A DNA stretch of 64,000 nt from Larimichthys crocea (lineage: Eukaryota; Chordata; Actinopteri; Sciaenidae). The notes below the pieces were generated by a model that saw nothing but the letters and a program-made list of their open reading frames with translations, was not told where the DNA came from and made no database searches. Made by a program: the position numbers and the translations under genes. Position 1 is the first letter of the stretch. Each line of letters begins with the position of its first letter. The stretch lies in NCBI RefSeq assembly GCF_000972845.2, contig NC_040012.1, positions 8,464,097-8,528,096 of the forward strand. The letters are read 5' to 3'. Positions 24,101 to 38,600 of the stretch are shown in pieces.

Positions 24101-27100
24101 TGATGTCCAAAACTTAAGCACATCTTACTTTACTCACTGAAAAATCAACCATTAGTTTCTGCAGAGACCCGAACATGTAAAACAAATTTCACTTACTAGG
24201 AGTGAAATTAGCTACTGGGGAAGCAACTAATGATGATTCTTATGACTTTTTATTGGTTTATCTGGGTGATTGTTCTTTGTTACTTTAGTATTCTTGGTTC
24301 TTTTTTTTAGGTCTCAAGTCTTGTGTCTTGTTGTTGTCCACCTTTTTGAAAAGTTGCGAGTAATAAATTGATCGTATTGAGTAATTTTTTAAAAGACAAA
24401 ATATCCAAATTCTCAAATATTTTTGGGTTGTGGACAAAAAAAAAATCTCACTCTCTTGTTTATCTGAGTAACTGTTTACCATGGTGTCATCCTCGAGTTA
24501 TTTGTTTTGTCTGAGCAACAAAGAGATAATATAATGTAACCCTAACAATTTTAATAATCATTTTCTGTAAAGGACTATTCATCTTCATCCGTTTAAACTT
24601 TATCCTCTTGTGGGAAGAAAATTGCATCTTAAGTAAGTTCCTTATTGCCTTCAAAGGATGGCGAGGTTGGCGATTTTCTTTATTTTTCACTGTTGCCATC
24701 AAATAACATGTGAAAAAAAGAACCAAAATCCAGGATGAATCGATCCTGTTAATATTCCCTATGTATCCAAAGTTTGATATGTCTTATTCTGTGCCACAGA
24801 GCTCCATTATTGTCCAGACTAACTAAAAACAAATGACACATTAGTTTGCTACAATGAACTCCTTCTGTAAATACTCGATAGAGAAAATAGTTCCTGTTTA
24901 CTCATGTTGAAGTAATTTTAACTACAAACTACAGTGCCTAGATCTTTCAGGAAATCACTGAGCCTTTTAAAAGAAATTAATTATATATTTTGATATTTTT
25001 GAAATTATTGTCACAGGCTTCAAAGCCACCGACCATAAGGTGGTCAGAAAGTACAAATTTATTGTTGTTTTTTATGTTTTTCTGGGACTTGTTGACGATA
25101 GGAAAATCCTTTCACTCCTGTGGTGGTTACTTCTTCATACTTTCAACACCACCACAGTGTAAAAACTGTCATTGCATCAACCCAGAACATCAATAAAACA
25201 ACTGATATCACCCTCTCACACCAGAAATCCAAGTGCGATTACAAGGGTAAAAATGGTAATTTTTTTTCGGCAGAGAGAGAGGAAGAGCGAAGTGTGAGAG
25301 AGAGAGAGAGTGGTAGGACGAGAACATGAAGGGGAAAAGAAAAAAGGCTGAAAGCGAAGACACCGGTGAAACGTCACATTAGCATTTCCCTCAGGCATCA
25401 TCACCTCTTTCTTCTGAAGCATCGCTGCAGAACACCGCCTCAACTTTTCCACCAGTACAGGCAGGGAGATTTTTACATAAAATAAAATCACCTAAAACTC
25501 TTCTCTCCCAACTTTTAATTAAATCAGTTTCGAAAATATAAATGCACGCATGTCTTTTTTCCCTCCTGAACAGATCAAAGACTTGTATTAATTTTAATCG
25601 GGCTGCTCCTAATCGAGAGAGCTTTTAATTTAATCACTGGTGATAATTTGACCTCTACGTGTTGTTCAGCAAGTGTTTGATGATTTGCTACATGAACAAG
25701 GAGGCAGGTTGGAAACTGAACATCAACACTTTTGGATTTTCAGTACTGGTGCAACAATGAATGTGTGGTATCTCAACAAATTACCGTTACAAATAAGTGT
25801 TTTCCTTTGACTCTGACTTGAGTATTTATCCACTTTAAGGTCTCATAGCATCACTCCCATGAACCCCATAGTTAATGCTGCTATTTCCGCCCCGTATTAC
25901 GACTCCATTCTTTGAAAACGCCTCTCATCTGCATTTCAGAGGGCAGGTAGATGGACAGCAAGTGACTCCGAGGCTTTCATCACCAGATAAAAGGGCAGAG
26001 TCTGACAGATCAGCAGCAGCAGCAGAGCAGGTTTCGATAAGAGTGACAGCAGGAAGCCGGCGGATGGGTGGGTTGATGTAGAGACATTAACTTTTTATTG
26101 AGAGGTGAGGTGTCCTCATGCTGGGTCAGACAGTCTGCAGACAGTGTTCTGAAAAGTCTGATGTGTCTGGAAAGAAAACCTTCCACAGTGAAACAGGCAG
26201 GGTTGATTTTATTCGGTGCACTACTTGCTCCACCAGATAACGAACCTCAGTCAGTATAGTTTCACTTGCACTACATAGTTTAGTCCATTCTTGTTGCAAA
26301 GCACTTTGCACTTAGAGTTTCGAAGGGAGATTTTGAATATTTTAAACAATTAACAATTGCGGGCATAACACTAATATTACGATAGGTAGGATCAGTTCAA
26401 GTAGCTGTGAATGTTCATTGGTGTTTAGTAAAAAATGTGAGTTAACCTTTTAAACAAGGGCATAAAGTTTGGAGATAAAGTTTTCAGTGTTGGACTGCAA
26501 TGCGGCTTTGAAGTTAGGGACACTCTCTATTATTAAAGCTGCACTAATGTGAAAAAAGGGGTCACTTTGTAATGAAGAACAGACAGAAAATCGTGTTCCA
26601 GTTCTGCAGCTTTAATGTTTAATGCAACTTTTAGTTCAGTATTACTCACTTATCAACCTCGTTTTCAGCTGCAGCAGGCTTCCAGCTAAAAAAAACTCTA
26701 AAAACCTGCTTACACTACAGCACCAAACAGCAGACAGGGTTAGTGACCGGCTGCTGAATATAATGTGTTTAACATTTAGCAGCTACAGGGACAAGAATTT
26801 CCCTCAGGAGTTGGTGGAGACCAAAAAAAAGCTAAAAGAAGATTGAGTATCGACCATTTCACAGCCACCATAGTCTCTCAGGGTGAAGCGATGGGGTTGC
26901 AACCAGCAACTATACTGTGAGATGTGACCAAATCCACATTTTCTCCACCATTTTACGATTTCAATAACCTCAGTACCTTAAAAGATATGATTCTAACTAC
27001 ACATATAACACGTTCATAGTTTGAGTAGCTTTGTCACGGTGCTGCCAGTCTGTGAATCTTTTCACATATTGCTATAAGCAACCTGCAGGCAGAACAGTGT

Positions 27101-28937
27101 GTGAGAGGGGTAAGACAGATCTGAACAGACAGCTACAGTACATACAGGATAACCGCTACGATACAAAAGTGACAGTCAAATGTTGAAGCAGGTCGCCACA
27201 GCAAGAGAAACCGAAGCTCAGATGTGTGATCGTCTAAACTTCTCGACAGAAGAGGTAAAAACCATTTCTTGCACTGATGGAGCACTTTTTCTCATATTAA
27301 GCCAAAAGCGTGACATGATGATGCAGAATAAAATCGTGAATATATTGATGTGACCGACCTATTCATTTTATAAAATACAAGTTGTTAAAGTTTAAACCAG
27401 CAGCTGATCCACTTTGGTTTGAATTGACAAGACGAGTGTCGACGTATGACGTCCTTTATCTTGTCTTATGTTTCTTAAATGGAGTTTGGTGTAATATTTT
27501 TTTCCCCATCAGCTCAGGGAGCTTTAGTTTAATTCAAACTGGTAATAAGTTTATTTGTCAACCCCACAGAAACACTGGGTAACTGTTAAGCGTGATGTTT
27601 TCTGACGTTGACTGCTGTTGGTTGTGTTCTGCTGCTCCTGGTCTAACTCACGTCTCATGTCTGGTTCTCTAATATTCAGACAAACCATTAATGCAGATCA
27701 GCGGGGATTTGTCATGTTGCTTTTAACACTAATACACCAAACCGTATGGGTGTGAAAGAGAGTACTGATTCAATAATCTTTTAATGGCCGTAGCTTTAGT
27801 ATTTTTCCATGGCGGTGAAGTAAACGCTGGTTAATGGAGATTCTGCGTGTCCCAGATCTCTCGTTAACCTTCATCTTCCCGTCCTGTCTTCAATTAGCAG
27901 ACTGAGCCACGCTGCCTCACGGTACCGTCACAGCATACTAATTGATGACAAAAACACATCACACTCTGCCTCCAGGGGTTGGAAGTAAATCAAGTACATT
28001 TACTCATCTGCTGCACCTGAGCACAATTAAGAAGCAGTAGTGTTTGTGTATTTTTATGTATTTCACTAAACTTCAGATTCATTTATCTAATTGCTTTATA
28101 TAGTTATAGCCATGCTGAAGAGTAGTATATTTCACTCAACATGTATTAAGCTCAGAATATATTATATATGTTATATTAACAAAATATTTCCATCATGATA
28201 TTATCATAATTAGAAAAAGTTGCTTTGTTATGCCTGGTCAGTACTGACTGTAAATGTCAACTTTTTGAGTATAAGCAGCCGGAGAGATTAAATTTATTCT
28301 CTCTAGCTCTGTGGGAGCATTTAATCCTTCAACTGTTCCATAAAATACAGGAAAATACCCCATAACTGACAAAGGAGTGTAATTATATGCAAATCACTTC
28401 AAAGTTTAAGGCTGCTGTGCTAAAAACTAACATTACACAAGAAAGTAACACCTGCAAGTGCTAATTTTGATCCCAGCTGGAGTCGAAATGTTTAAAATAC
28501 TGTACTTTTGTAAGTGAAGTTATGAATAAATGATGAGTGGCTCGTGACTTATTTTATTTCATAGTTTTATATCTTCCGCTACTGCTATTCTTCGACTGTA
28601 ATAATAATAAGCGATGAACAGTGTTGAGACGAGCTGTGAAACTGTACATGAGCAAAGTTTTACGCTGGAACTTTTTTAATTACTTCGTTAAGTTTCCTTC
28701 TGTCGTCTGAAATCGGTGAGACCCTCTGAGAACAGACATCTGTCGTCTCGCCCTCCGGCGATGCTCCTGAACGCAGCTTTTTCATCAGGGCTGCAGTCTG
28801 AGTTTAGTTCGCTTGGAAACATGCAGAAAAATGTCAGAGCAGATGATCAACTGATCGGTAATATCCTGTCTCTTTCAGCTATCCTGCGGCAACATCCAGC
28901 CCCAGCAGTCAGCAGCTGCTCATGATTATCCAGCCTT

Positions 28938-29028
<91 letters not shown>

Positions 29029-29143
29029 ACGTGTGTGTGCTTCACTACACGTACCCATCATGAAGATGACCTTTGGTTTCTTCTGGTCTGTACAATAACC
29101 TGTCAGAGGAAAGAAAATCAGAGTTTAACATGCGGTGCAGCTC

Positions 29144-29220
<77 letters not shown>

Positions 29221-32200
29221 CGTTAATGTAGTCAGACTACATTTAAACCTAGCACTGCATACCTGAGCTGTATGTGTGTGAATGCCAAATTTACATAATT
29301 AAAGGAGAGCATGGACAGAAGCGTTGTTTAGTAAAATAGTGATGCAGTTATGAGTTATTCATTTGGTCAGGAGGACAAATGCAGCGGCTCACATCACTTT
29401 AGTCACCATGTTTGCTCGTCTCTGCTCGTCTTCACTGTTTTCACAGCTTTGCAAAAAGGTGTTTACTTTTTTTGTACTGATACAAAGCGCGAGCTGGAAG
29501 GTGACAACTGAGGAGAGTTTCACAGCATACAAAATGTATTTCATAAGACAGCCAACGTGCCGAATAGATGGACAGATTCTTTATTGTCCTGACTAAACGC
29601 AGGGTTTGTTCTCCTTTAATCAGGCACGTGTCCTCCTCCTCCTCCACCTCCTCCTCATCCTCCTCCACCACCTCCTCTCTGTCCTCCGCCTGCAGCAGAG
29701 TGATGCTGCCGTAGCGACAGCTACGAGACGAGATAAACATCAGGTCTAACTGGCAACAGACAAGCCCTCCTCCCCTCCATTACACAATCAATACTGTTGA
29801 TGTAGAGCGACGCTGATGAAAACACACACACACATGCACAAACACAAACACAAACACACACACACACACAGGCTCCGGGGAGAAGTTCATTCAGCCGTCT
29901 GGTGAATAACAGTTAGGCCTACATGACATGCGTGGCATTTACTGAGATGGAACAATGTACCAGTGATGAAATTCTCAACGGAGTCGGCCGCTGGTTTATG
30001 AACGAAGGCGGAGGTGGATAAAAATGTAGCTGCTAATAAAAAAAACTTTGCTGATAAGACGAGGTGTTGCGCAGCTTCGTGTGTTTGTGTATTCGTCTTT
30101 TCACTGTTTATACAGACAATCAATGAAAAATCAGTTCATCGACTCACTTTCCATGATTCCTTCAGCGTACCCGATTTCTTCCTCCTCTTCCACCTGGAAA
30201 GAAAGAACGAGAGAGATTCAGATTGTCAGGTTGTCCCAATGTTTTGATTTTGTCTTTTTCAATAGGTTTTGTCGTCTTTGTACCTTTGCCACAATGGGTA
30301 TCGCTCATTAAAAGTGTATTATTAGATAAAGGACGATAAAGTCATACCTGAACTGAAACAATTAGTTGATTAGTAATCCAAAACTATTTTAATCAATCAA
30401 TTAACCGGTAAAGTAATAATTTAATTAAAAATGAGTTCCACTTAACCGGTAAAGTAATAATTTAATTAAAAATGAGTTCCACTTCTCAAATAGAGAGGAT
30501 TTCATGTTTTTCTTTGTCTCATGGTGTTGTAAACTGAGTATCTTCAGTCAGTCAGACAGACATTTTATCACACTGGACTTTGAGAGGTTATCACAGGAAT
30601 CACTCTAATAATTCACAGACTAACTAATAATGAGCAGCAACAATATTTGCAACTGTTGAACATCTGGCAGTAAAGAGCTGAGATGCTGCTGTGGCTTCTT
30701 AATGTAGTTCTCTTCTGATCATCCATCAGTCAGGCTCAGGGTAGTTTCCAAATAATAACTAATGATATGTCTTCACTGGTGTATATTTACGAGAAATTAC
30801 TGTGGACGCCAAAAACTACTTCTCCTCTTTACTTCCTCCACAACATTGTTAGTTGTGTATTCTACTTTCCTACATTTTTGTTGTTTAAGTTGTCTAACTA
30901 GCATTAGATTAGTCTAAGAACAAAGCTAAGACTAACTCCCAGACCAGTCTAAAATATCTTTGTGCAACTGTCCCTGCATGTTGGGCACTGTCATGGTGAA
31001 ACAGGAAATGTATGGTATAGTATTAAGACCAGAAGCACGAGGTGTCCATATGTTTTGGTTATATGATGTTGTGCAAAAGGGACCAAAGCAAATCAAACAA
31101 AAGGAAACACAAAGAAACAGTTTCGAGAAGTCTACAAAACAAAAAAACAGTCTCAGTGACTAAGAGAGTGAATAAAGGTGAAAGAGTAAAAGTGCCTCCT
31201 TCATTCTCCTTGGAGCAAACACATGGTCTGAGCCTGGAGGAGGACTGAAACTCTCAGCAGCCTCCTTCACTGAGTCATCATTACAGAGTTAACAAACACA
31301 TGTCAGAGTCAAGCCGGAGCACAGAATATTGGCTAAAAGACACTTTCCACTTGGTTTCATCTGTTCTGAGAGGAAATCTGAGTCATTTGTAGAATATTTC
31401 ACATACTTGAGACCCTTTTCAAAAACTATTCCTCCCAAGTGTCTTTGCCGCAGGTTGCCATGGTTGTCCTCTTCAGCTTTGACCATCTGTATCACTGTGG
31501 CACTAAATAACCTGCTAATGGCTCCAGTGTTGGCATAAAAAAACCACATATATTCTTATGAAGGACAAACACTGATGTTAAAAAAATTCAAAGTGAATGA
31601 TTGATTGCTGCTGAGAGGACAAAAGAGGATAATATTTAATCAAGAGTCATGACAGAGATAAGAGCAGAAATCAATTCTTGCAAAATTAATTTTCTCCTCA
31701 TTCAGTAAAAGCTTTGTTTTCTAATGAAGGGACATAAACCATACCCTGAATTTAGTTATTTAATAATCTGATCCATCAAATTATTTAAAACTGTTATATT
31801 TAATATTTTAAACTTTTAAACATATTGCTGCTTTACCTTAAAGCTGCACACGTTTATTTTTTTTGGCCAGTTGGGGGCAGCAAAGCAACACAACCTTGAC
31901 ATATTATCTCCTCGTAAAGTTGATGAACATGTCAGCGAACAGTTGCTTACGTACACATCCAGCAGGTACAGAGCAGCATTAGCATTCATTTGGAGCTCTC
32001 CATCAACTCCTGAGGGAAATATCTCTTTAGCTGCTAAATGCTCCAGTCCGCCATCAGTTGGCTGCTAACTGTGTCTGTCTGCTGTTTGGCGCTGAACATG
32101 TTTAAAACTAAAAATACTTGCCTGCAACTGTCGGCTTTAACGCCTTTCTTTCGTTATCTTTCTTCTTTCACATCTTGACATTTTACCTGTTGCAGCTTTG

Positions 32201-35200
32201 ACTTCTTCCCTTGAATTAATCATTTGTACGCTTATGTCGCCTACTGCTAAAATTGCTAACTCGTTCAGTGCTCCAGAATCTCGTATAAATATTCATGTTA
32301 CAGGATGTCATACATAACGCACTGTTTAATAGCCAACTCCCAAAATGCAGTACAAAACAAAAGTGTTTCAGGCTAAGATTAAAAACAAAATGACAATAAA
32401 TTCAACAGTGAGAGTGTCAAGGGCACCGAGACAAATAATAATAAAACTGATAATTCAACTATTGCACTGTTTATTTAAATGAAAACGTTCAGAAATATGA
32501 GCGCAAAAGAAATAATTACACTCAATGGCTGATTTAATAATATAAATGAATGATGCATTTTAATTTGATTTGGAACAATTTGAGGGAACAGTTTATCAAT
32601 TATTTATCTTGTGGCTGCCTCATTACTGTTTAAATAATGATGAGGCAGAGATGGTTCAAAATTAAACACATTAAGTGATCGACCATGCAAACACAGAGAT
32701 GTGGGTGTACAGAGGGAACGTCAAGAGCGCAGATCACCAGGATGCAAGTTTTAAAACTTAGATGCTGATGTTGTCAATGTGTGCAATGCACTATCCAACA
32801 CAACTCACAACCTTTTGATGTTTGTTCGCAGTAGAAATGATTCAAACTGTGCAACAAAGATCTGACAGTAATCTCTTGTCTCTTCTAGGCAGGTCTCTCA
32901 GGCACGCAGCCATCAAAATACATTATGTGCTTCATCACCTCCGCGTTTCCTTTCACTTCCCACCAAAAAACCAATTGAATGTGTGAAAACTGAGAATCCG
33001 ACTTCACATTTGAGATGAAAAACATCTAATACGCACATAAATGTAGCGTGAAATCACCGTCTGCCAGCTTAGTGTGGACCCAAATATGTACTGTTCTTAT
33101 TCTTATACTGTGCCCACATAATTTAACTGAATTGTTTGTTGTTTTTTATGGAAGTATGCACATCCCACGGTTATATCAGGTGCAGAAATGCAAAAACAAT
33201 ATCAAGAATAGATAACAGGTGCTCCTAGAAAGAAGTCTTGTTAAGTACAAATATGACACATAATCAGTATTTGTCCATATAGGTTCAATCTAGATGTCGG
33301 ACAGGTTGAGCCCTATATTTAAGGATGCCAACATGAAATTATTCTGAGCACGTCTGAGATATACCCTGATTAGTTTTCACTTGTGTACTCAGTCTCTATG
33401 TTCTTGGTTTCTGTGTTAATTTATCTTCATCCTATGTTCAAGCTGTTTCCCAGTGTTGTTTGGACTGCTATTTGGTCTCGTAAACCCGTGCCTGCCTCTT
33501 AGACTTCAGATGCCTGCTGCTTTACGGATTTGTTTTCTTGTTTGGACTGCCTGTCTCCGTAAGCTTTTGTACATTCCCATTTGCATTGTTCTGCCTCTGA
33601 GTCTGCAGTCTGGTCTTTCTCTTGTGTTCTCTGTTGTCCCTGCTTGAACTGTGACGGTATGTTGCTGCTGTAGTTCTTTAAGGTTGATCTCATTTTAAAT
33701 GCTGCCGTGTAGTTTTATCTACAGCAATGCATCGTCGTGGTTTATAAGATCTGCATATGTTTGTAGTGTCAGTGTCCTGTGAGAACCAAACCACATATCT
33801 ATCAGTCAATCAAATAGACTATAGAATATCAATCCTATTTTTCATTCATCATTACTTCCTTTTTACTTTTTTACTGGACAGAAAGGGTGTGGAAAATGTG
33901 TAATCTGAGAAGTAACTAGTAACTAAAGCTGTCAAATGTAGTGGAGTAAAAAGTACAACATTTTCCTCTGAGATGAAGTGAAGTATCAATATACATACAG
34001 TGGAAATACTCCGATAAAGTACCTTAAGTACTTTTTCCTGAAGTTGTTGTACTTGCAAATGATGCTGCCCTGCAGCAAGAGGAGCGATGTACTCGTAACT
34101 AGCTAATAATCGGTTATCAATTAAATAGCTCAACATGAAGATAATAGGCAGTATGACAAAAAGAAGATGAAGTATTCAGGATATTTATCCAACAGCTTTA
34201 AATATTTCCACCCGTACAGTAGGTGGAGTGTCAGCTGTGTGAAATACATCCGGCTCCCCCTGTTCTCATACTGTGCCCAAGCAATGAAACTGTCTTGTTT
34301 TTATATTTTTCAGTTTGCAGTATGGAGACAGTTGACTGTCTGTAAACATCAAAAAACAGCTTGGCGTCATCTGCAGACAGATGACTGAAGAAAAAAAGTC
34401 CCTCGACATTTTCCATCTACTACCGGCTCTTGACCTCGCACCGCTCTGAAACTGACTTCTATGGATTGTGATTTAGACAAGTGGCTGTTTGCAGAGCGGT
34501 CAGTGTGAAGTGGAGCTGCAGTTACATACACTAGACACCCAGAATGAAGCGAAGCACAGCTCTGTTCGTGTTAAATCAATGCCGTCAGTGTGGGGGAGTG
34601 CTGGGTGCCAACAACGAGCCAGCTTGGCATGTGGGTACACCAACTGGTCTGATGACTCAGAGAGAGGGAGAAACACATGCACAGCACGCATTACTTACAC
34701 GTGATGGAGGAAAAGATATGTATATAAACACACACAAACACTCAGTAACAAGAATTGTTTTTCTCAATTCCTGGGAAGTTGATACTGTATGTTGTTATGT
34801 GACAAACATACACTCCCAAAGTCTGTATCTGTCTGCATGTTAGCAGCTCCGCTCACCACAAAATGAAACTGTTGAATGGATGTTGGTGAAACAATGTTTT
34901 CTGTTTCTCAACCAGTAATTGCTGAGATATTTCAGTCTGGACCAGAGTGGTGAACCAACCAACCGACACGCCTTCAGACCAACTCCGTTTTATCATGCAG
35001 TCCTGCTTATTAAGATACGACATCGTCCACAATAGTCAAACACAACCAGAGATTTAAAATATATTTGCTGTAGCTCCTTGGCAGCAACAGAAGGGCACTA
35101 AGTACATTTAGTTTTGATGTACTAGTACTTTACTTCACTTGCTGATTCAAATAAAGACAAAACATAATCAACTAATAAATAATCATGTGCTATAGATTAC

Positions 35201-35600
35201 TGTAAACTACTTGGTAATTATTTTAAATCAGCTCCACCTTTGTCTGCTGCAACACTAAAGTTATGTTTACACCGAGTGGCAACCTCTATGGCTGTGAAGT
35301 GAAGCCAGTGCTGAAGTGTCAAAACTGCAGTTCCTCAAACGTCCACTTGAGGCTGGCTGCAGAACACGTCAGTCTCCATAAGTCCCTATATAAAGACGTC
35401 CAACTTCACAGCAGAAATAAACATGTTTAAAACAGTTTTGGTCTCTATAGCTAAATTCCTCATTCATGACAATGTACTCTGATTTTTTGCATAAATTACA
35501 GCATGGCCACTTTGATTGACATGTAGGTGTCATTACAGATGGCTTGTTTGAGCACCCAGCCATCATTAAGTCTACCTCAGCTCTATTGTTGTTGTTGTTG

Positions 35601-35632
<32 letters not shown>

Positions 35633-38600
35633 GTGACTTTTCTTGTGTCCACATAAAGATCGGGTTAGTGGGAAGCTTGAAGGGTTAAATGGTTTCTCCA
35701 CATGGAAGCATGGTACTTCTCAACAAATATGATGCTATCTGGAGTCTGAGTACTAATAAAATATATAATGACATGCTTAGAGCTTAGTCTTAAAATCCTG
35801 CATCTGATGTTTGTTGTTTGTAGCAGCACAATTCATCTCTTCGTCTTTATTTCTGATAATAATTCCCTCACATCAGACGCAGCCCCGTGAGTCATCTGTG
35901 TGATCTAATCAAATAAGATGTGGCTGTCGCCCTCAAGTCATTATATTCAAACCTCCGGACCATAATATTGAACTGTCATGTCTGTCAAAATCAATCTGGA
36001 CACACTCTGGTGGGTTTAAGAATCTTCACCATCATCAACATACAGAAAGCAACTGGATGACGTCCTGCACATTTCTGATGTGTTGATGGAAGTTTGATTA
36101 TTATTATCGACATGTGTTTTGCTTATTGAATATGTCATATAATATGGCATTAAGGCTTATAGGAAACCAATCGTAAACGTGAATGGTGTCATCATTAGTG
36201 CAATCAACATTTACTCCATAATGATAAGTATAAAAACTGTATATTTTCACTTTGAGCAGCAGAAAAGTACCACAAATCTAGACTTAAGCACAAGTACAAG
36301 TACTCGATTACTTTCCACCACTGCAGGAGTGAGACTAAAGAGACTTCTACTTTGATTCTTAAGGATGCCATAACCTGATATTTACCTTTTGAGAGCTGAA
36401 AGATTCATACTTGATGAACCTCACTGTGATCACTGAATGAACATTTAAATTACATTTAGACGGATGTATGGAAATATAGGAAAAAATACACCATCAAACA
36501 ATAAAACCGATTAAAAAAAATGCAAGGCCCATCCACATTCGATGTTGTTCTCTCATCAGGAACAAATCAGAGGTGGTGAAAAGCAAGAAATAATTGGAGG
36601 AAAATATCATGAGATTTGACACCAGAGACCCAAAAATAGCTGCTCTGCCCTTCTGTCCCCCTCCTCTGCCACCTTCTGTGGATCAGCAAGCAACAAAATC
36701 CATCTCCGTCTCATATCCGAGGCCACAAATATGGGATGACAAGGCTGCACAGCGTCTTCATTCCACTTCACACAAAACTGTGTGACAGCTCCCCACAGGA
36801 AGTGCTGCACACAGGTGATTGCCAGTTTTCTGTTTGCACTCGCTTCATCCTCGAGCTGCTCTGTGTGTATCTTCTACCAGGATTACCACCGTATTGTATT
36901 GATGGACCAGGCTTTATCCTGCCTCTGAATAATGTCTGAATAATGATGAATAGGTGACATTGGTCAATAATAGATAGACCAGCCTCGATTTAAAGCGCGC
37001 TTTTGTCTAGCACGTCTGAGAGTGTTTTATAATAGGAAATTAAGCCAGCCATGAAGCCGGGAGACACGCAGCAGGATGTTGGCTGGCAGGTGACCTGACT
37101 GTGAGTAATTCTGTATGTGAACAGGACAGGTGAGGATTAAACACTGTGGACAAGAATAGACTTCAGTCAATCAATATGGGCTGAAAGTGAAGAACTGCAG
37201 CCTCTCATGAGTTAAATAGACTCTGCAGCTGTTTAACATTGTGTTACTACTAGTTTTATAACTCTGAACAAGGCTCAGTCAGTCTGTGTGGATATATTGT
37301 GCCAATATTCAGACTTGATGATGCACCATTGTGTGTTTTGCAGCCACCATAGAGAAGGGTAAGACAACAGGGTTGCAATCAGCATGTACACTGTTAGATG
37401 CCATGAAATTCTACATACTGGTCCTTTAAAGCTGGAACATGTTACCTGGTCTCTATGTAGACTGTGCTGGAAAGTACCTTTCCTCAAGGACTGTTTAATT
37501 TTGTGGTACTTTTACTTTATTTAAGCAGTAAAATCCAACTTGCTATGCTGGGATTTACACAAGTATCTAAATCTGTAATCAACAGAAAGAAAATTGGGAC
37601 TGGTTCCTCCAGCAATGAGCGATTCAATAAGACCAAATTTGGACATTAAATGACAAAATCAGCAGGGGACATGTCTTAGCATATTGAGTTGGTACTTTAA
37701 TCTAAAAGTGTAATATGTATATTTTATTTGGAATGATCCCAGGATTCAAAGCTCACAGTATTTCCATATTAAGTAGTATGAGGAGAGATACAGACTACAG
37801 CTAAATTACCGCAGAGCAAAATACTGATATTGCCAACGGTAAATAGTTCATGAGCAGTTCAATGCACTGTATGAATGTGTGCCGCTGAAAGAGAACCTCC
37901 ATCAGGCAGCGACAGCACGAAAAAGGAAAGACAAACAGAGAAAAGCTGAAGAGAGAGGCACAGAGAGCTCGGCAATTTGTTTCTAGACACTCGGAGGAGG
38001 ATGTGAAAGGAGACAGAGGGTCAGGTTATGCTTTACTGCAGTGCCGGCATTGTGTGGAGGAATGATGCTCGTCTGCACCCTCGCACATTGTTACACAACA
38101 CAATCCTTTGCTGAATCATTCCACCGTTTGAAACAAGTTCACCGGTCGCCATTTCTTTTTCTTCTTCTTTTTTTTTTTTTTTTGAAAAGACAATTTGCAG
38201 ATTTGTCGTTTGTGTTTGTGCAAATATAAAGCGGAGAGAGCGCGAGAGCAGAAGATGTGGAAATGAAGCAGTGAAGAAGGTTTCTGCTCATTAGTGGGGC
38301 TGATTCAAAGTGTGATTTCGTAATATGATAAAATCATCACTTTGAAAGGATAATGTGACTGTTATTAAATCAATGCAGATGAAAACACTCCAACAAGGTT
38401 GTTACGAAGATGACTGAGGTGAAAGGACAGATGTTAGATGTTTGACAATGAGCTCATTCCATTATCTTAAATGCATTAAACTGCATTTGTTGGGATCAAA
38501 CTTTCCTAATGTAATGACATTACACTTAGAAAATAGCAATTTGTTGCTTTGGTTTGTGGCCAAATGTGTTTGTCAGGTTTGATTAAATGTGTTTAGATTT

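Larger units (their letters stand above)
20747..29054 (-). other. ak5: AK5 intron, 8.3 kb
   Basis: Donor gtacgt. It holds long CA/TG tracts, a tRNA-derived SINE (22,145-22,312), a LINE reverse-transcriptase remnant (23,370-23,530) and dispersed repeats at about 26,600-26,950 and 27,975-28,560. No additional exon is supported. Confidence 0.8.
29100..30147 (-). other. ak5: AK5 intron, 1 kb
   Basis: Donor gtgagt. It contains the (CA)n above, an imperfect CCT-rich stretch (29,627-29,690) and a CA-rich run at 29,821-29,870. Confidence 0.85.
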
